DNA of 64,000 bases from Candidatus Thorarchaeota archaeon (GTDB taxonomy: Archaea > Asgardarchaeota > Thorarchaeia > Thorarchaeales > Thorarchaeaceae), in the NCBI GenBank assembly GCA_008080745.1, contig SHMX01000003.1, positions 344,971 to 408,970 on the forward strand. The letters run 5' to 3'. The translations under genes and the position numbers were made by a program. The notes below the pieces were generated by a model. The model worked only from the letters and a program-made list of their open reading frames with translations, ran no database searches and was not told the origin of the DNA. Positions 53,647 to 62,318 of the stretch are shown here, one piece after another. The number at the start of each line of letters is the position of its first letter. The first letter of the stretch is position 1.

Positions 53647-54849
53647 ATGGACTTCTCACTAACAAAAGAGGAACAAGAGCTCTATGAGAAAGCTAAAACT
53701 TTCACAAAGGAGCATATTACTCCAAAGGCTCACGAGCTTGAAAAGAAAGATGAATTCCCAGCAGATGTTGTCCAAAAAGCCTACGAAGCTGGGCTCATGA
53801 ACTTGCATATACCTAAGGAAGCTGGTGGTCCGGGAATGTCCTTGTTAGCAGAAACTTTTGTGTCTGAAGCAACAGGATATGGATGTGCAGGAATTGCTAC
53901 CTCAATTATGTGTAACAACTTAGCTTTTGCTCCACTTGTAATTGGTGCGACTATTGATCAACTCAAGAAATACGTTCAGCCACTTATAACAGAAAAGGAA
54001 CCAAAGTTTGGAGGATTCTGTCTTACTGAGAGAAAGGCAGGATCTGATGCCGCAGGCGTGGCAACCCGAGCTGAACGAGATGGCGATGAATACATCATAA
54101 ACGGTACAAAATGCTTCATTACGAATGGACCTCAATCATCCCTATTTACAGTATTTGCCTCAACACAGCCCGAATTGAAACATAAAGGGCTCTCTGTATT
54201 CATGGTTCCCAAACAAAAGGGTGTCAAGATAGGACATATTGAGAATAAGATGGGACAGCTCAACTCAGTTCAATCAGAGGTCATCTTTGAAGATGTACGA
54301 GTACCTCAAGATTGTCTTGTTGGAAAAGAAGGTGAAGGATTCAAGATTGCAATGATGACTCTTGACAAGACTCGAGCAGGTATTGCCGCTATTGCAACTG
54401 GTGTTGCCCAGAGAGCGCTTGATGAAGCTGCTCGATTTGCAAATATCCGTCATCAGTTTGGTAAGCCAATTGGTAGATTCCAAGGAATTAGTTTCAAGCT
54501 TGCTGACATGGGTGCACGAGTCGCAGCTGCAAGGCTTCTTACAAGATACGCTGCTTGGTTGGCGGACCGAGACCTCCCTGTATCAAAAGACTCATCCTAT
54601 GCAAAGTTCTTCGCTTCCGATGCGGCTATGGAGAACGCAACTGATGCGGTGCAGATTATGGGTGGATATGGCTATCTCAGTGAGTATCCTGTTGAAAAAT
54701 TGATGAGGGATGCAAAACTATTGCAGATTTATGAGGGAACCAATGAAGTTCAAAGATTGGTTGCTGGTGGAGCAATCCTCAAGGACAGTATCAACTTAGA
54801 CACTGGATTCCATGTAGAATATGATGGAAAAGACGCTCCTACTTTCTGA
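53647..54849 (+). CDS. Acyl-CoA dehydrogenase
   Basis: 400 residues, the normal length for a soluble FAD-dependent acyl-CoA dehydrogenase. It oxidises acyl-CoA to the trans-2-enoyl-CoA, passing electrons to an electron-transfer flavoprotein. Motifs are FCLTERKAGSDAAGV, NGTKCFITNG, ARFANIRHQFGKPI, IMGGYGYLSEYP and QIYEGTNEVQRL, whose Glu is in the place of the catalytic base. No ETF genes are in the window. Chain-length preference cannot be read from the sequence. Confidence 0.95.
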   Translation: MDFSLTKEEQELYEKAKTFTKEHITPKAHELEKKDEFPADVVQKAYEAGLMNLHIPKEAGGPGMSLLAETFVSEATGYGCAGIATSIMCNNLAFAPLVIGATIDQLKKYVQPLITEKEPKFGGFCLTERKAGSDAAGVATRAERDGDEYIINGTKCFITNGPQSSLFTVFASTQPELKHKGLSVFMVPKQKGVKIGHIENKMGQLNSVQSEVIFEDVRVPQDCLVGKEGEGFKIAMMTLDKTRAGIAAIATGVAQRALDEAARFANIRHQFGKPIGRFQGISFKLADMGARVAAARLLTRYAAWLADRDLPVSKDSSYAKFFASDAAMENATDAVQIMGGYGYLSEYPVEKLMRDAKLLQIYEGTNEVQRLVAGGAILKDSINLDTGFHVEYDGKDAPTF

Positions 54850-54859
54850 GAAAATATAT

Positions 54860-54885
54860 ACCGAGTGGACTTCAATCCACTTGGT
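54860..54885 (+). terminator. Hairpin terminator after the acyl-CoA dehydrogenase gene
   Basis: A 10-bp stem with one G-T pair (ACCGAGTGGA, loop CTTCAA, TCCACTTGGT) is followed by AATCTTCTTTTATTTT. Confidence 0.7.
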
Positions 54886-55052
54886 AATCTTCTTTTATTT
54901 TGAAGATAGCCAAGAATTATGGTAAACGGATAGCTGAGGTAACACGATCTCTATTTGATTAAGAGTTATTATTAGAGAAGTTCTCATCTTCCGCCACACT
55001 TAAGACTACCAAGTCTTTCAACGTCAACATCATTCGATGGAGAGACCCATCT

Positions 55053-55796
55053 TTGGAAGACAATGAAGTCATCAGGATGATCAAAAACAGAAGAGCAATC
55101 AGAGACTATGATACCTCAAAGGATGTTTCTGATGAACTCATCTATAAAATAATTGAAGCGGGTGGTTATGCGCCTAGTGCTGAAAATCAACAGCCCTGGC
55201 GTGTTATCGTCGTACGAGATAAAGAATTGCAGAAGTTCATTGGTCAAAAGGCTGTTGAAAGAACAATCCTGCTCTTTGGTCGCGCAACACCCCGGGAAGA
55301 ACTCGAACGCAGACTCAGCTATATCAAGTCAAAGGCATCACTGGAAAGAACCATTGATATTTTGATTTCTGGAGCTAGATTCGAATATATCAAAGGTGAA
55401 CCTGAAACTGATGGTGCACCAGTACTATTGGTCCTCTGTATCGACCAGACACATGTTGGAAACTCACAACCAACTCTAAGGGGTACTGGTGGCGTCTATG
55501 GTTGGTCAAGCCCACGTCATGCAGTGATAGCAGGATCTATGATGATGCAGAATATGGCACTTGCAGCAGCAGCATTAGGACTTGGAACCTGTGTATCCTC
55601 AGTGCAACTGGATCACTTTGACGATATCGAAGAAATTAGCGATAAGTTAGGTGTTCCATTACCTCACTGGAAACCGATATTGTGTCTTACTGTGGGATAT
55701 CCGAAATTCGAGAGAACATTAGGTCCTCCCAGACAACCCCCAGAAGAGATAGCATTTCTGAATCATTGGGATAAACCATTTGAGGTCAAGGAGTGA
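55053..55796 (+). CDS. Nitroreductase-family FMN oxidoreductase
   Basis: About 247 residues. The N-terminal FMN site RRAIRDYDTSKDV and GYAPSAENQQPWRVI are typical, and the C-terminal GTCVSSVQLD and LTVGYPKFER segments close the flavin site. These enzymes are homodimers reducing various substrates with NAD(P)H; the physiological substrate is unknown. The frame starts with TTG (55053); an ATG eight codons in (55077) would remove little. It is followed by the 182-residue protein with a ribosome-binding site overlapping its last codons. Confidence 0.88.
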   Translation: MEDNEVIRMIKNRRAIRDYDTSKDVSDELIYKIIEAGGYAPSAENQQPWRVIVVRDKELQKFIGQKAVERTILLFGRATPREELERRLSYIKSKASLERTIDILISGARFEYIKGEPETDGAPVLLVLCIDQTHVGNSQPTLRGTGGVYGWSSPRHAVIAGSMMMQNMALAAAALGLGTCVSSVQLDHFDDIEEISDKLGVPLPHWKPILCLTVGYPKFERTLGPPRQPPEEIAFLNHWDKPFEVKE

Positions 55797-55801
55797 TAAG
55801 A

Positions 55802-56350
55802 ATGACTGAACTTACAATTCTAAGAAAAGCATTTGTTACCGTGCTTGATGGATTATGGTGGGGACTCAGGGATAATACCGGACCATTATCAATGTATGAT
55901 GGGTACATCCGTGGGTTCCATGACGTAGGGAAAGAAGCTGCTGAAAATGCAGATGGTAAGGGAGCAAAAGACGCTGCCAAGATTGCCTTGGATGTATTCA
56001 CCGCAATTGGCCTCGATGCCGAACTTGAAGGAACAACCATCAAGGTAAAAGAATGTCCTTTGTGGGAGAGAATCAAGGAGAAAGGCCTCGAATATGCATG
56101 GCATGTGGAAGAAATCTGTTGGAAGCCTATGTTAGAAGGTATTGGTGAGAAAACAGGTTCGAAAGCTACTGTTGAAACATCACTTCGACTGATTCACAAT
56201 GAACATGCCCGGGTTGAATACCGAAAGGGTAAAGCGCAGAGAAATCTTGATGCTGGCAAAATAGATGAAACAGAATACAAAAAGCAGATTTCTGTTTTGG
56301 AAGAGAGCATCAAGACTCTTCCTGAAGTAGGTATCTACCGATTCGAATAA
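55802..56350 (+). CDS. Unknown protein with conserved-looking Cys/His residues
   Basis: About 182 residues, soluble. The segment GTTIKVKECPLWERI, followed by AWHVEEICWKPMLEGI, places cysteines next to aromatic residues, as in V4R-like or ligand-binding domains, but I cannot assign a family. The C-terminal 60 residues form a coiled helix (EHARVEYRKGKAQRN). The ATG at 55802 is chosen because AAGGAG ends 8 nt upstream; the frame can start three codons earlier at a GTG. It lies between the nitroreductase and LeuA-like genes in one direction. Confidence 0.65.
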   Translation: MTELTILRKAFVTVLDGLWWGLRDNTGPLSMYDGYIRGFHDVGKEAAENADGKGAKDAAKIALDVFTAIGLDAELEGTTIKVKECPLWERIKEKGLEYAWHVEEICWKPMLEGIGEKTGSKATVETSLRLIHNEHARVEYRKGKAQRNLDAGKIDETEYKKQISVLEESIKTLPEVGIYRFE

Positions 56351-56396
56351 AGGCAAACAAAAACATATTGACCACAGACCTTGGAAGTTCGTCACA

Positions 56397-57662
56397 ATGG
56401 AAAATCTCGAAAAAGCTGGTCTTGCAGTCAACTACAATAGAATTGAATCAACCCGACCGAAAACTCTACCTAAAAGAGTGCACATCTGGGATGAAACACT
56501 TCGTGATGGAGAGCAGACCCCGGGTGTGGCTCTTACTATTGACGAAAAGATCGAAATAGCAAAAATGCTTGATGAGATTGGTTGTAGTATAGTTGTTGTC
56601 GGATTTCCAGCCGTGAGCGATGACGAGAAAAGGTCTGTGGCAACTATTGCAAGAGAGGGCCTCAGCAAAGCAATTGTTGGGGCTCCTGCTCGTGCTGTAA
56701 TTTCTGACATTGATGCCTGTATTGAAGCAGATGTTACCGAGGTACCTATCTTCATTGCCACATCAGATTTTAGATTGAAATACCAGCTGAGAATGACCCG
56801 TGAAGAAGTGCTTGAGCGATTAACCAAGTGTGTAGAGTATGGGAAAGATCACGGACTAACTATTGATTATATCGCAGAGGATTCGACCCGTAGTGATATT
56901 GAATTTCTATGTAAAGCATACAAGACAGCTATCGATGCAGGAGCTGACAAAATATGTGTTGCAGATACTGTTGGATTCGTCAGGCCTCTGGTAATGAAAC
57001 ACATCATGAAAGAAATCAAGAGTCGGCTTTGGAAAGATAAGAGATACAAAGTACCCATTGCAGTTCATTGTCATGATGATTTTGGATTAGCCTGCGCAAA
57101 CACATTAGCAGCAGTGGAGGAAGGAGCAACATATACACATGTTTGTGTCAATGGTTATGGTGAACGTGCTGGAAATGCAGCCTTTGAAGAGGTAGTAATG
57201 TCACTCGAGGAGCTCTATCAAGTAGATACCGGAATTGATACCGAACGAATCTACGCATTATCAAGAGTGGTTGAGAAGCATTTCATGGTTCCTTTGCCAC
57301 TTCATAAAGCGATCACAGGAGATAATGCATTTACACATTCAAGTGGAATCCATTCTCATGGACAACTCACCCATTCTATGACCTATGAGCCCATTAGCCC
57401 CAGTAGAGTAGGAAGAAGAAGAGAATTTCATCTTGGAAAATTTGTTGGAAGGCACTTTGTTGAATATCTGCTCAAGATGGGTGGCATTCAAGCTTCTCCA
57501 GTAGAAGTGAGAGAGATTACAGACCGAGTAAAGAGAACACACGAAGATTTGAAGAAAGGTCAGTCAAAGGACCATTTTGAAGAAATAAAGCAAAATCTCC
57601 AAGACTTGCGAACAGGAGTGTCTGAACGCGAATTCTGGGCAATCGTTTTTGATATAGTTTAG
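56397..57662 (+). CDS. LeuA-family acyltransferase (homocitrate/isopropylmalate/citramalate-synthase type)
   Basis: 421 residues: an N-terminal TIM-barrel (about 30-310) with IWDETLRDGEQTPGVALT, DYIAEDSTRSDIEFL, VHCHDDFGLACANTLAA and NGYGERAGNAAFEEVV, giving the divalent metal Asp and the two His. A shorter C-terminal region follows (GDNAFTHSSGIHSHGQL). The usual LeuA C-terminal feedback domain is missing, as in homocitrate synthases, (R)-citrate-forming and some archaeal citramalate enzymes. The acyl acceptor is 2-oxoglutarate, 2-oxoisovalerate, pyruvate or oxaloacetate and cannot be fixed from sequence. The stop overlaps the convergent membrane gene by four bases. Confidence 0.9.
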   Translation: MENLEKAGLAVNYNRIESTRPKTLPKRVHIWDETLRDGEQTPGVALTIDEKIEIAKMLDEIGCSIVVVGFPAVSDDEKRSVATIAREGLSKAIVGAPARAVISDIDACIEADVTEVPIFIATSDFRLKYQLRMTREEVLERLTKCVEYGKDHGLTIDYIAEDSTRSDIEFLCKAYKTAIDAGADKICVADTVGFVRPLVMKHIMKEIKSRLWKDKRYKVPIAVHCHDDFGLACANTLAAVEEGATYTHVCVNGYGERAGNAAFEEVVMSLEELYQVDTGIDTERIYALSRVVEKHFMVPLPLHKAITGDNAFTHSSGIHSHGQLTHSMTYEPISPSRVGRRREFHLGKFVGRHFVEYLLKMGGIQASPVEVREITDRVKRTHEDLKKGQSKDHFEEIKQNLQDLRTGVSEREFWAIVFDIV

Positions 57663-58402
57663 TTCTCCGATTCTTCATCGAGTTGTTTTTCTAATCTATG
57701 CCGCAGAATAACCCCTACATCAGTTATCAATATGCATGTTAGAAAGGTCAAGCCAAAAATTGTGATAGCAGTAATGTCCGATAGCCATTCGTTCATCCAT
57801 ATTCTGAAGGCAATCTGAGCAATAAAGAATAAGGTACCAACTAGTAGAGAGAGTTTAACCCCCACCTCAAATACCTGAGTAGCTCGATTCGAAGACTTTG
57901 TGATAGATTCCAAATTAATCGAATTCTTTGGTGCTTCAACCCTAACAAAATTGCCCGCTATTAGTTGTTTCTTAACAAATTCATTCAGTAGTTTGGGAGG
58001 TAGCTTTGTTGGTTCGACCTCGATAAATGTCCCTCGAATGTATTTGAGAGCTACACCGCCCGTGAACAATGCCAATACAATCATGACAATAAAGTAGATT
58101 ACAATCTGCCAAAAGGCGAAGAGAGCTAGGGTAATCAACATGATAGCAAATACGCATATGATTTCAAATATGCCCCCTGCACTCTCAACTCCACCATCAA
58201 AAAGGAAGAGCAAACGCTTCATTGCGCGAACATTCACCCAAGTATGATATGAATGTTGATCACAATCACCAATATTTTCTTTGAAAGATGTAAGAACCGA
58301 ACGTTCTTCTCCACCATACACAGTGATTATCACAGACCGCTCTCCATCTATTATTGATGGTTCGAAAGGCTCTATGTCATTTTCACTTGTTGGTGATGCC
58401 AT
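57659..58402 (-). CDS. Membrane protein, unknown function
   Basis: 247 residues with four hydrophobic segments, two in the centre (FEIICVFAIMLITLALFAF, then IYFIVMIVLALFTGGVAL) and two near the C-terminus (LSLLVGTLFFIAQIAF, ITIFGLTFLTCILITDVGV). A 90-residue cytosolic N-terminus and a soluble loop between the pairs are charged. No family is recognised. Confidence 0.7.
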   Translation of the reverse strand: MASPTSENDIEPFEPSIIDGERSVIITVYGGEERSVLTSFKENIGDCDQHSYHTWVNVRAMKRLLFLFDGGVESAGGIFEIICVFAIMLITLALFAFWQIVIYFIVMIVLALFTGGVALKYIRGTFIEVEPTKLPPKLLNEFVKKQLIAGNFVRVEAPKNSINLESITKSSNRATQVFEVGVKLSLLVGTLFFIAQIAFRIWMNEWLSDITAITIFGLTFLTCILITDVGVILRHRLEKQLDEESEN

Positions 58403-58485
58403 GATGAGTCAGTAATCTGAAACTAACAGGATTATATGAAACTATTGAGCATTATATTTATTTTAAGTAGCAATCAAATCAGGAT

Positions 58486-59196
58486 ATGTCTGATGTCTTT
58501 GGTAAAATTATGGAGGATGCAATAGCAGGAGTCAAGGCAGTCTATACCATTGAACGAGATGATGGATACACAACCGAAGGACCGGTAGAACAATACATTG
58601 CAGCTATTGATGAATGGTTTGAATGTGAACGAGATGCTATTGTCTTAGCAAAAGGAAAGGTGCTTGACATAGGATCTGGAGCAGGTCGGGTTTTACAATA
58701 TCTACATGGAAAAGGAATCGAAGCAGTAGGAATAGACAATTCTTCAGCGGCAATCGCTGCGTGCAAGTCTCAAGGTATTACGAATGTAGAGATCATGTCA
58801 GCAACAGAATTAGATTTTGAGGAAAATACATTCGATACCGTTGTGATGTATGGAAATAATTTTGGTATTCTTGGAGATGTGGATATGGTCGTAGAAATGT
58901 TAAGGGATATTCACAGGATTACCAAAAAAGATTCCATTATTTTAGCATGTAGCAGAGATCCAGAGAAAACCGATAACGAAGCACATCTAAGATATCACCA
59001 ACAGAATCGTGAAAAGGGTCTATTACCAGGATTGGTCAAACTCAGAATCAAATACAAAGGTCTGATTGGGGACTGGTTTGATCTATTGATGGTTAATCAA
59101 CAAGATATGGAGAAAATAGCCACACAGGCCGGTTGGACTGTAGACAGAATATTCACTTCCGACAGCCTTTATGTAGGAGTATTGAAAAAAGGTTAG
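58486..59196 (+). CDS. Class I SAM-dependent methyltransferase
   Basis: 236 residues. The SAM-binding motif I is VLDIGSGAGRVLQYL, followed by the acidic residue in GIDNSSAAI and motif IV FDTVVMYGNNFGILG. It probably methylates a small molecule; the C-terminal region (GLIGDWFDLLMVNQQDM) gives no substrate clue. The ATG is leaderless or nearly so, with an AT-rich stretch (GAGCATTATATTTATT) about 35 nt upstream. Confidence 0.88.
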   Translation: MSDVFGKIMEDAIAGVKAVYTIERDDGYTTEGPVEQYIAAIDEWFECERDAIVLAKGKVLDIGSGAGRVLQYLHGKGIEAVGIDNSSAAIAACKSQGITNVEIMSATELDFEENTFDTVVMYGNNFGILGDVDMVVEMLRDIHRITKKDSIILACSRDPEKTDNEAHLRYHQQNREKGLLPGLVKLRIKYKGLIGDWFDLLMVNQQDMEKIATQAGWTVDRIFTSDSLYVGVLKKG

Positions 59197-59507
59197 AAGG
59201 TCATTAGTAGATAGATTCAGTTTTATCTCCTATTAGTTCAATGTAATCTAGGATTGCTCTTTCAGATTCGTCTTTGTGAGATAGTTTATCCATAGGGTGT
59301 CAAACAGATGCTAATAACTTGGACATATCTGGACAAAAAACGATAGGAGCTTAGATAGGGTGATACAGAATGAAGTGCTGGTTGAAAGACATAGTATCCC
59401 TGACCATGACAGAATCTGGCCCAGTACCGTTGCCTGGGAGGCCAACGCTCTGATGTCCAAGATTGTCTATAAAACAATGAACGGTGTGCATCTAACGTTG
59501 TAACAGT
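59197..59507. other. Intergenic region with two possible gene remnants
   Basis: A 311-bp region without an intact gene. On the minus strand 59204-59293 encodes 29 residues (begins MDKLSHKDESERAILD) with protein-like helical composition but no ribosome-binding site. On the plus strand 59318-59503 is open without a start (see next entry). Confidence 0.4.
59318..59503 (+). pseudogene. Start-less coding remnant, C-terminal fragment
   Basis: The frame is open from just after TAA (59315-59317) to TAA at 59501-59503 and encodes 61 residues, including RSLDRVIQNEVLVERHSIP and HDRIWPSTVAWEANALMSK. It has protein-like composition and third positions richer in G/C than the neighbours, but no start codon at its N-terminus apart from an internal GTG. 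I take it as the end of a gene whose front has been deleted. No family is recognised. Confidence 0.4.
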
Positions 59508-59999
59508 CTAAACCTCTGTAGTTGTATCAATACTAGCCGTGGTCTTGAAAAATGGAACCTGACTGCTTCTGCTAAGAATCAGAGGAACTGGTACAACTAA
59601 AATGTAAGTTAGTAGAGCAAAAGTGGCAACAATTTGAGCTGGATAGATATCGAGAAATCCATTACGAAAGACGAACCATAGTAACGTGAAACAAATGGAA
59701 TGTCCAACCGCTACATCTATCCCCTTTGTCCATGTGAATACAGGCTTCACAAATTTCGTGGTACCTTTCACGAGGTTAGATCTATTAGATGGAAGAAAGT
59801 AAACCAAAACGAAAGAGCTCAGAATTCCACCAAGTATAGGTAATGTGAATATTTCAGGTATAAGAGAATTGATAATCCAGAAATAACAAAGTATGCCAGA
59901 AAGAGCTGCGCAGAGAATACCCCATGCTGGATGCTCTTCAAAAATGTACCTGAGTTCCTTCTCTTTCTTTTCTTGTTCCGTATCCACAGGTGATTCCAT
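59508..59999 (-). CDS. Small membrane protein, unknown function
   Basis: 163 residues. A charged N-terminus (TEQEKKEKELRYIFEEH) is followed by four hydrophobic segments (WGILCAALSGILCYFWII, then LPILGGILSSFVLVYFL, ICFTLLWFVF, IVATFALLTYILVVPVPLIL). No motif is recognised. Confidence 0.7.
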   Translation of the reverse strand: MESPVDTEQEKKEKELRYIFEEHPAWGILCAALSGILCYFWIINSLIPEIFTLPILGGILSSFVLVYFLPSNRSNLVKGTTKFVKPVFTWTKGIDVAVGHSICFTLLWFVFRNGFLDIYPAQIVATFALLTYILVVPVPLILSRSSQVPFFKTTASIDTTTEV

Positions 60000-60098
60000 A
60001 GCGTTCTATCGATATTTGACCCATATAACAATTCTCGCATTGTGCAGACACTATACTTTTAGAGGGCTTTTCCCTAGTGGGATATGGAGAAAATCACA

Positions 60099-60497
60099 AT
60101 GCCAGAGTTCTCATTTCGACAATACTGCAGTGTGTGCGGAAACAAAATCCAACATACAATAAAAGTAGCCATTGCACCAGAGATGACCCGTGCGGAGGTA
60201 ACCTGTGATAAATGTCAGGACCATACGAACATGCTTCTGACCACATGTCCAGATTGTCTGAAGGCCTTTCAGTACTTCATCTCAGATTTGGATTTTGTAG
60301 AGGAAGTTCAACGTTTGTCTGGTGCCTATGTAAGACTGATTGCAGGAATTCGAGACAGCTTGAAAGAAGTGATTGAAGAATTCAAGGTACCCGTACCAAA
60401 GAAATGGTCTGTTGGTTTAGAATGCACATGTGGGAATGAATTCACTGCTGAAGTGCCATTACCCCAATTAGAGGATATGAAGAGTGGAACCAGCTAG
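60099..60497 (+). CDS. Small zinc-ribbon protein
   Basis: About 132 residues. The N-terminal half carries CSVCGNKIQ, CDKCQDHTN and CPDCLKA; the C-terminus has CTCGNEFTAEVPL. These four Cys pairs could bind two zinc ions. The middle is helical. The ATG at 60099 (MPEFSFRQYCS) has GGAG 9 nt upstream and is preferred to the ATG at 60084. No family is recognised; the layout recalls the ribbon modules of the 762-residue protein at 19-21 kb. Confidence 0.7.
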   Translation: MPEFSFRQYCSVCGNKIQHTIKVAIAPEMTRAEVTCDKCQDHTNMLLTTCPDCLKAFQYFISDLDFVEEVQRLSGAYVRLIAGIRDSLKEVIEEFKVPVPKKWSVGLECTCGNEFTAEVPLPQLEDMKSGTS

Positions 60498-60543
60498 AAG
60501 AAAATAACTCCGAAAAGTCTAGCATTCTACGTTACTAAGAGAA

Positions 60544-61005
60544 CTATTCTACTACTACTATCTCTGCATTCAGATGAACGGGACAGCTCATTGAATTAGA
60601 AACTACGCAGTAACGATGAGCTCGATCAGCTGCCTTCTCCATTTTCTTCTTGTCCTTTGCTGTAGGGACAGTGATGGTGGCATTGATAGTCATTTCAGCA
60701 AATTCCCAACCATATTCGCCCTGTTTGAGATGACCCTCTACGGAGATGTCAAAAGAATGAAATTCTGCACGATATTTTTTCGACACCCCAGAGAGTGACA
60801 CACCATAACAAGACACTGCAGATGCTAAAAATAGATCTTCTGGAGATAAAATACCCTCTGGAGATTCCTCCCAGAAATCAGGAGGTGTAGCAACCTCGAA
60901 CTCGGGCTTCCCGGCAATCCTAATGCTAACAATCTTGTCGCTTACAAATCTACTTGTCAATTCATATTTGTGCTCCTCGGTCATGTAACCACCAACATCC
61001 ATCAT
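60544..61005 (-). CDS. OsmC/Ohr-family peroxiredoxin-like protein
   Basis: 153 residues with the two redox cysteines in the usual places: ASAVSCYGVSLSG and CVVSNSMSCPVHLN. OsmC proteins reduce organic peroxides with dithiols. The true start is probably the second Met (61002) since AAGGA lies 7 nt upstream of it. Confidence 0.88.
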   Translation of the reverse strand: MMDVGGYMTEEHKYELTSRFVSDKIVSIRIAGKPEFEVATPPDFWEESPEGILSPEDLFLASAVSCYGVSLSGVSKKYRAEFHSFDISVEGHLKQGEYGWEFAEMTINATITVPTAKDKKKMEKAADRAHRYCVVSNSMSCPVHLNAEIVVVE

Positions 61006-61263
61006 ATTTCCTTCAAATTGAATGATGTGGTAGTGGAAATTTTACAAAAATCAAAGAAGATATTAGGAAGTTCTGCAGGACTATTAGTGGTGGTCGAGGT
61101 TGCAGGGCACCTAGTTTCTGTAAACCTTCAATCAGTACGATTGTAAGGCAGACCATGCCCTCATAACTCCCCCCTCCTACCAGTTGCCCCGCGGACCGAA
61201 ACCACCACTTGATTAATTCAATATCTTGCTGTGGTTTACGTTTGGAGAAAATCAGTATGCAAG

Positions 61264-62157
61264 TTACCGTTTCTTCCGCAGCTGTCTGATTGCTTCTTTG
61301 ACATCTTCTTCATCTAATTCTTCTTCGGCCACTTCAACGCTCTCACTTCTATCTGCCGCTGATGGCGCAGACATGTCGACAGAGTGACGTACTGCACGCT
61401 TCATGACACCTTTTGCTTTGAGTCTGCTTGCTATTTCGGAGATTTTAGCACTTGAGAGGTCTTCTTCATCGGGCAAATCTTCCATATCGACACCCAAGTC
61501 CTCTAGTATCTGTTGCTGAATAGCGATTTTGTCGATTTCTTCCACCGCAATACCTGTTATTAGTTCTACAAGCAATTCTGCCTTGTTTAACGGGAAGAAA
61601 TTACCTTTAGTAATCTCAGCAATCTTCTCAAAAGTCTTTACAGCATTTTGATAACGGGCAATCTCTGGAAAACAGCCTACTGAGTGAATAACGATACCTT
61701 TGTCAAATGCTTTCTTAGCTTCGTCCTCCCAACTAATTCCTTCTGGGCATTTATCCCATCTATCACCAGGTTCAACACCGTGTGGAGGAGCATCTCCTAT
61801 GAGAATCAGTACTTTTGCAGCATCTGAGAGATACTCCATTCGAATAGCTGCTTCAATACCGTCAGCTACCGCTTCAGGTCCGTCTCCACCACCACTGGCA
61901 GACATGCTCATGACTGCCTCCTCAATTTTGTGAGTATCATTAGTCAGATGATGCCGTTGAATAACGTAAGTGGTTTCTTCAGGGGGGTGATCCCGATATG
62001 AGATGACTCCAACTCGGAGTCTATGGACCAGCTCCTCCTTTTTGATTGTTCTAATGATTTGAATAATTTTTTCCTGAACTGTGCGAATATATGGGCCCAT
62101 TGAGCCTGTATTGTCAACCACGAAGGAAACATCGAGTTGACCGAGTTTATCTGACAT
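61264..62157 (-). CDS. VWA-domain protein
   Basis: 297 residues. The von Willebrand factor A domain spans about 5-210, with MIDAS residues in VVDNTGSMG (a DxTxS form of the usual DxSxS), the strand ASGGGDGPEAVADGI and VLILIGDAPPHG. The C-terminal 80 residues are acidic and helical with SSAKISEIASRLKAKGV, ending in a basic KKR. The GGGDGPE form resembles VWA domains linked to alpha-kinases, but no kinase is fused. A role in metal-dependent protein assembly is inferred. The gene is divergent from the 229-residue membrane protein. Confidence 0.85.
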   Translation of the reverse strand: MSDKLGQLDVSFVVDNTGSMGPYIRTVQEKIIQIIRTIKKEELVHRLRVGVISYRDHPPEETTYVIQRHHLTNDTHKIEEAVMSMSASGGGDGPEAVADGIEAAIRMEYLSDAAKVLILIGDAPPHGVEPGDRWDKCPEGISWEDEAKKAFDKGIVIHSVGCFPEIARYQNAVKTFEKIAEITKGNFFPLNKAELLVELITGIAVEEIDKIAIQQQILEDLGVDMEDLPDEEDLSSAKISEIASRLKAKGVMKRAVRHSVDMSAPSAADRSESVEVAEEELDEEDVKEAIRQLRKKR

Positions 62158-62318
62158 TGTTTACTTCCTCTCTGTTATCTAAAAATTAGATAGTCGAAAA
62201 TAGTCCAGCGTGAAACTAGATAAGTATGTTTACTCCAAAAAATGCTACAGTTTATGAGTCGGTTTTTGCATGTATATTGCATAGTTAGTCCATCATTATG
62301 CTGTGAGGAGATGAAGAG

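Noticed and set aside
61006-61263. Possible RNA or small gene in the gap between OsmC and VWA genes
   Set aside because: GC-richer than its surroundings and with a GGAGGGGGG-x-ATG pattern on the minus strand, but only an 11-codon ORF follows it and no stable fold or known RNA motif could be seen.
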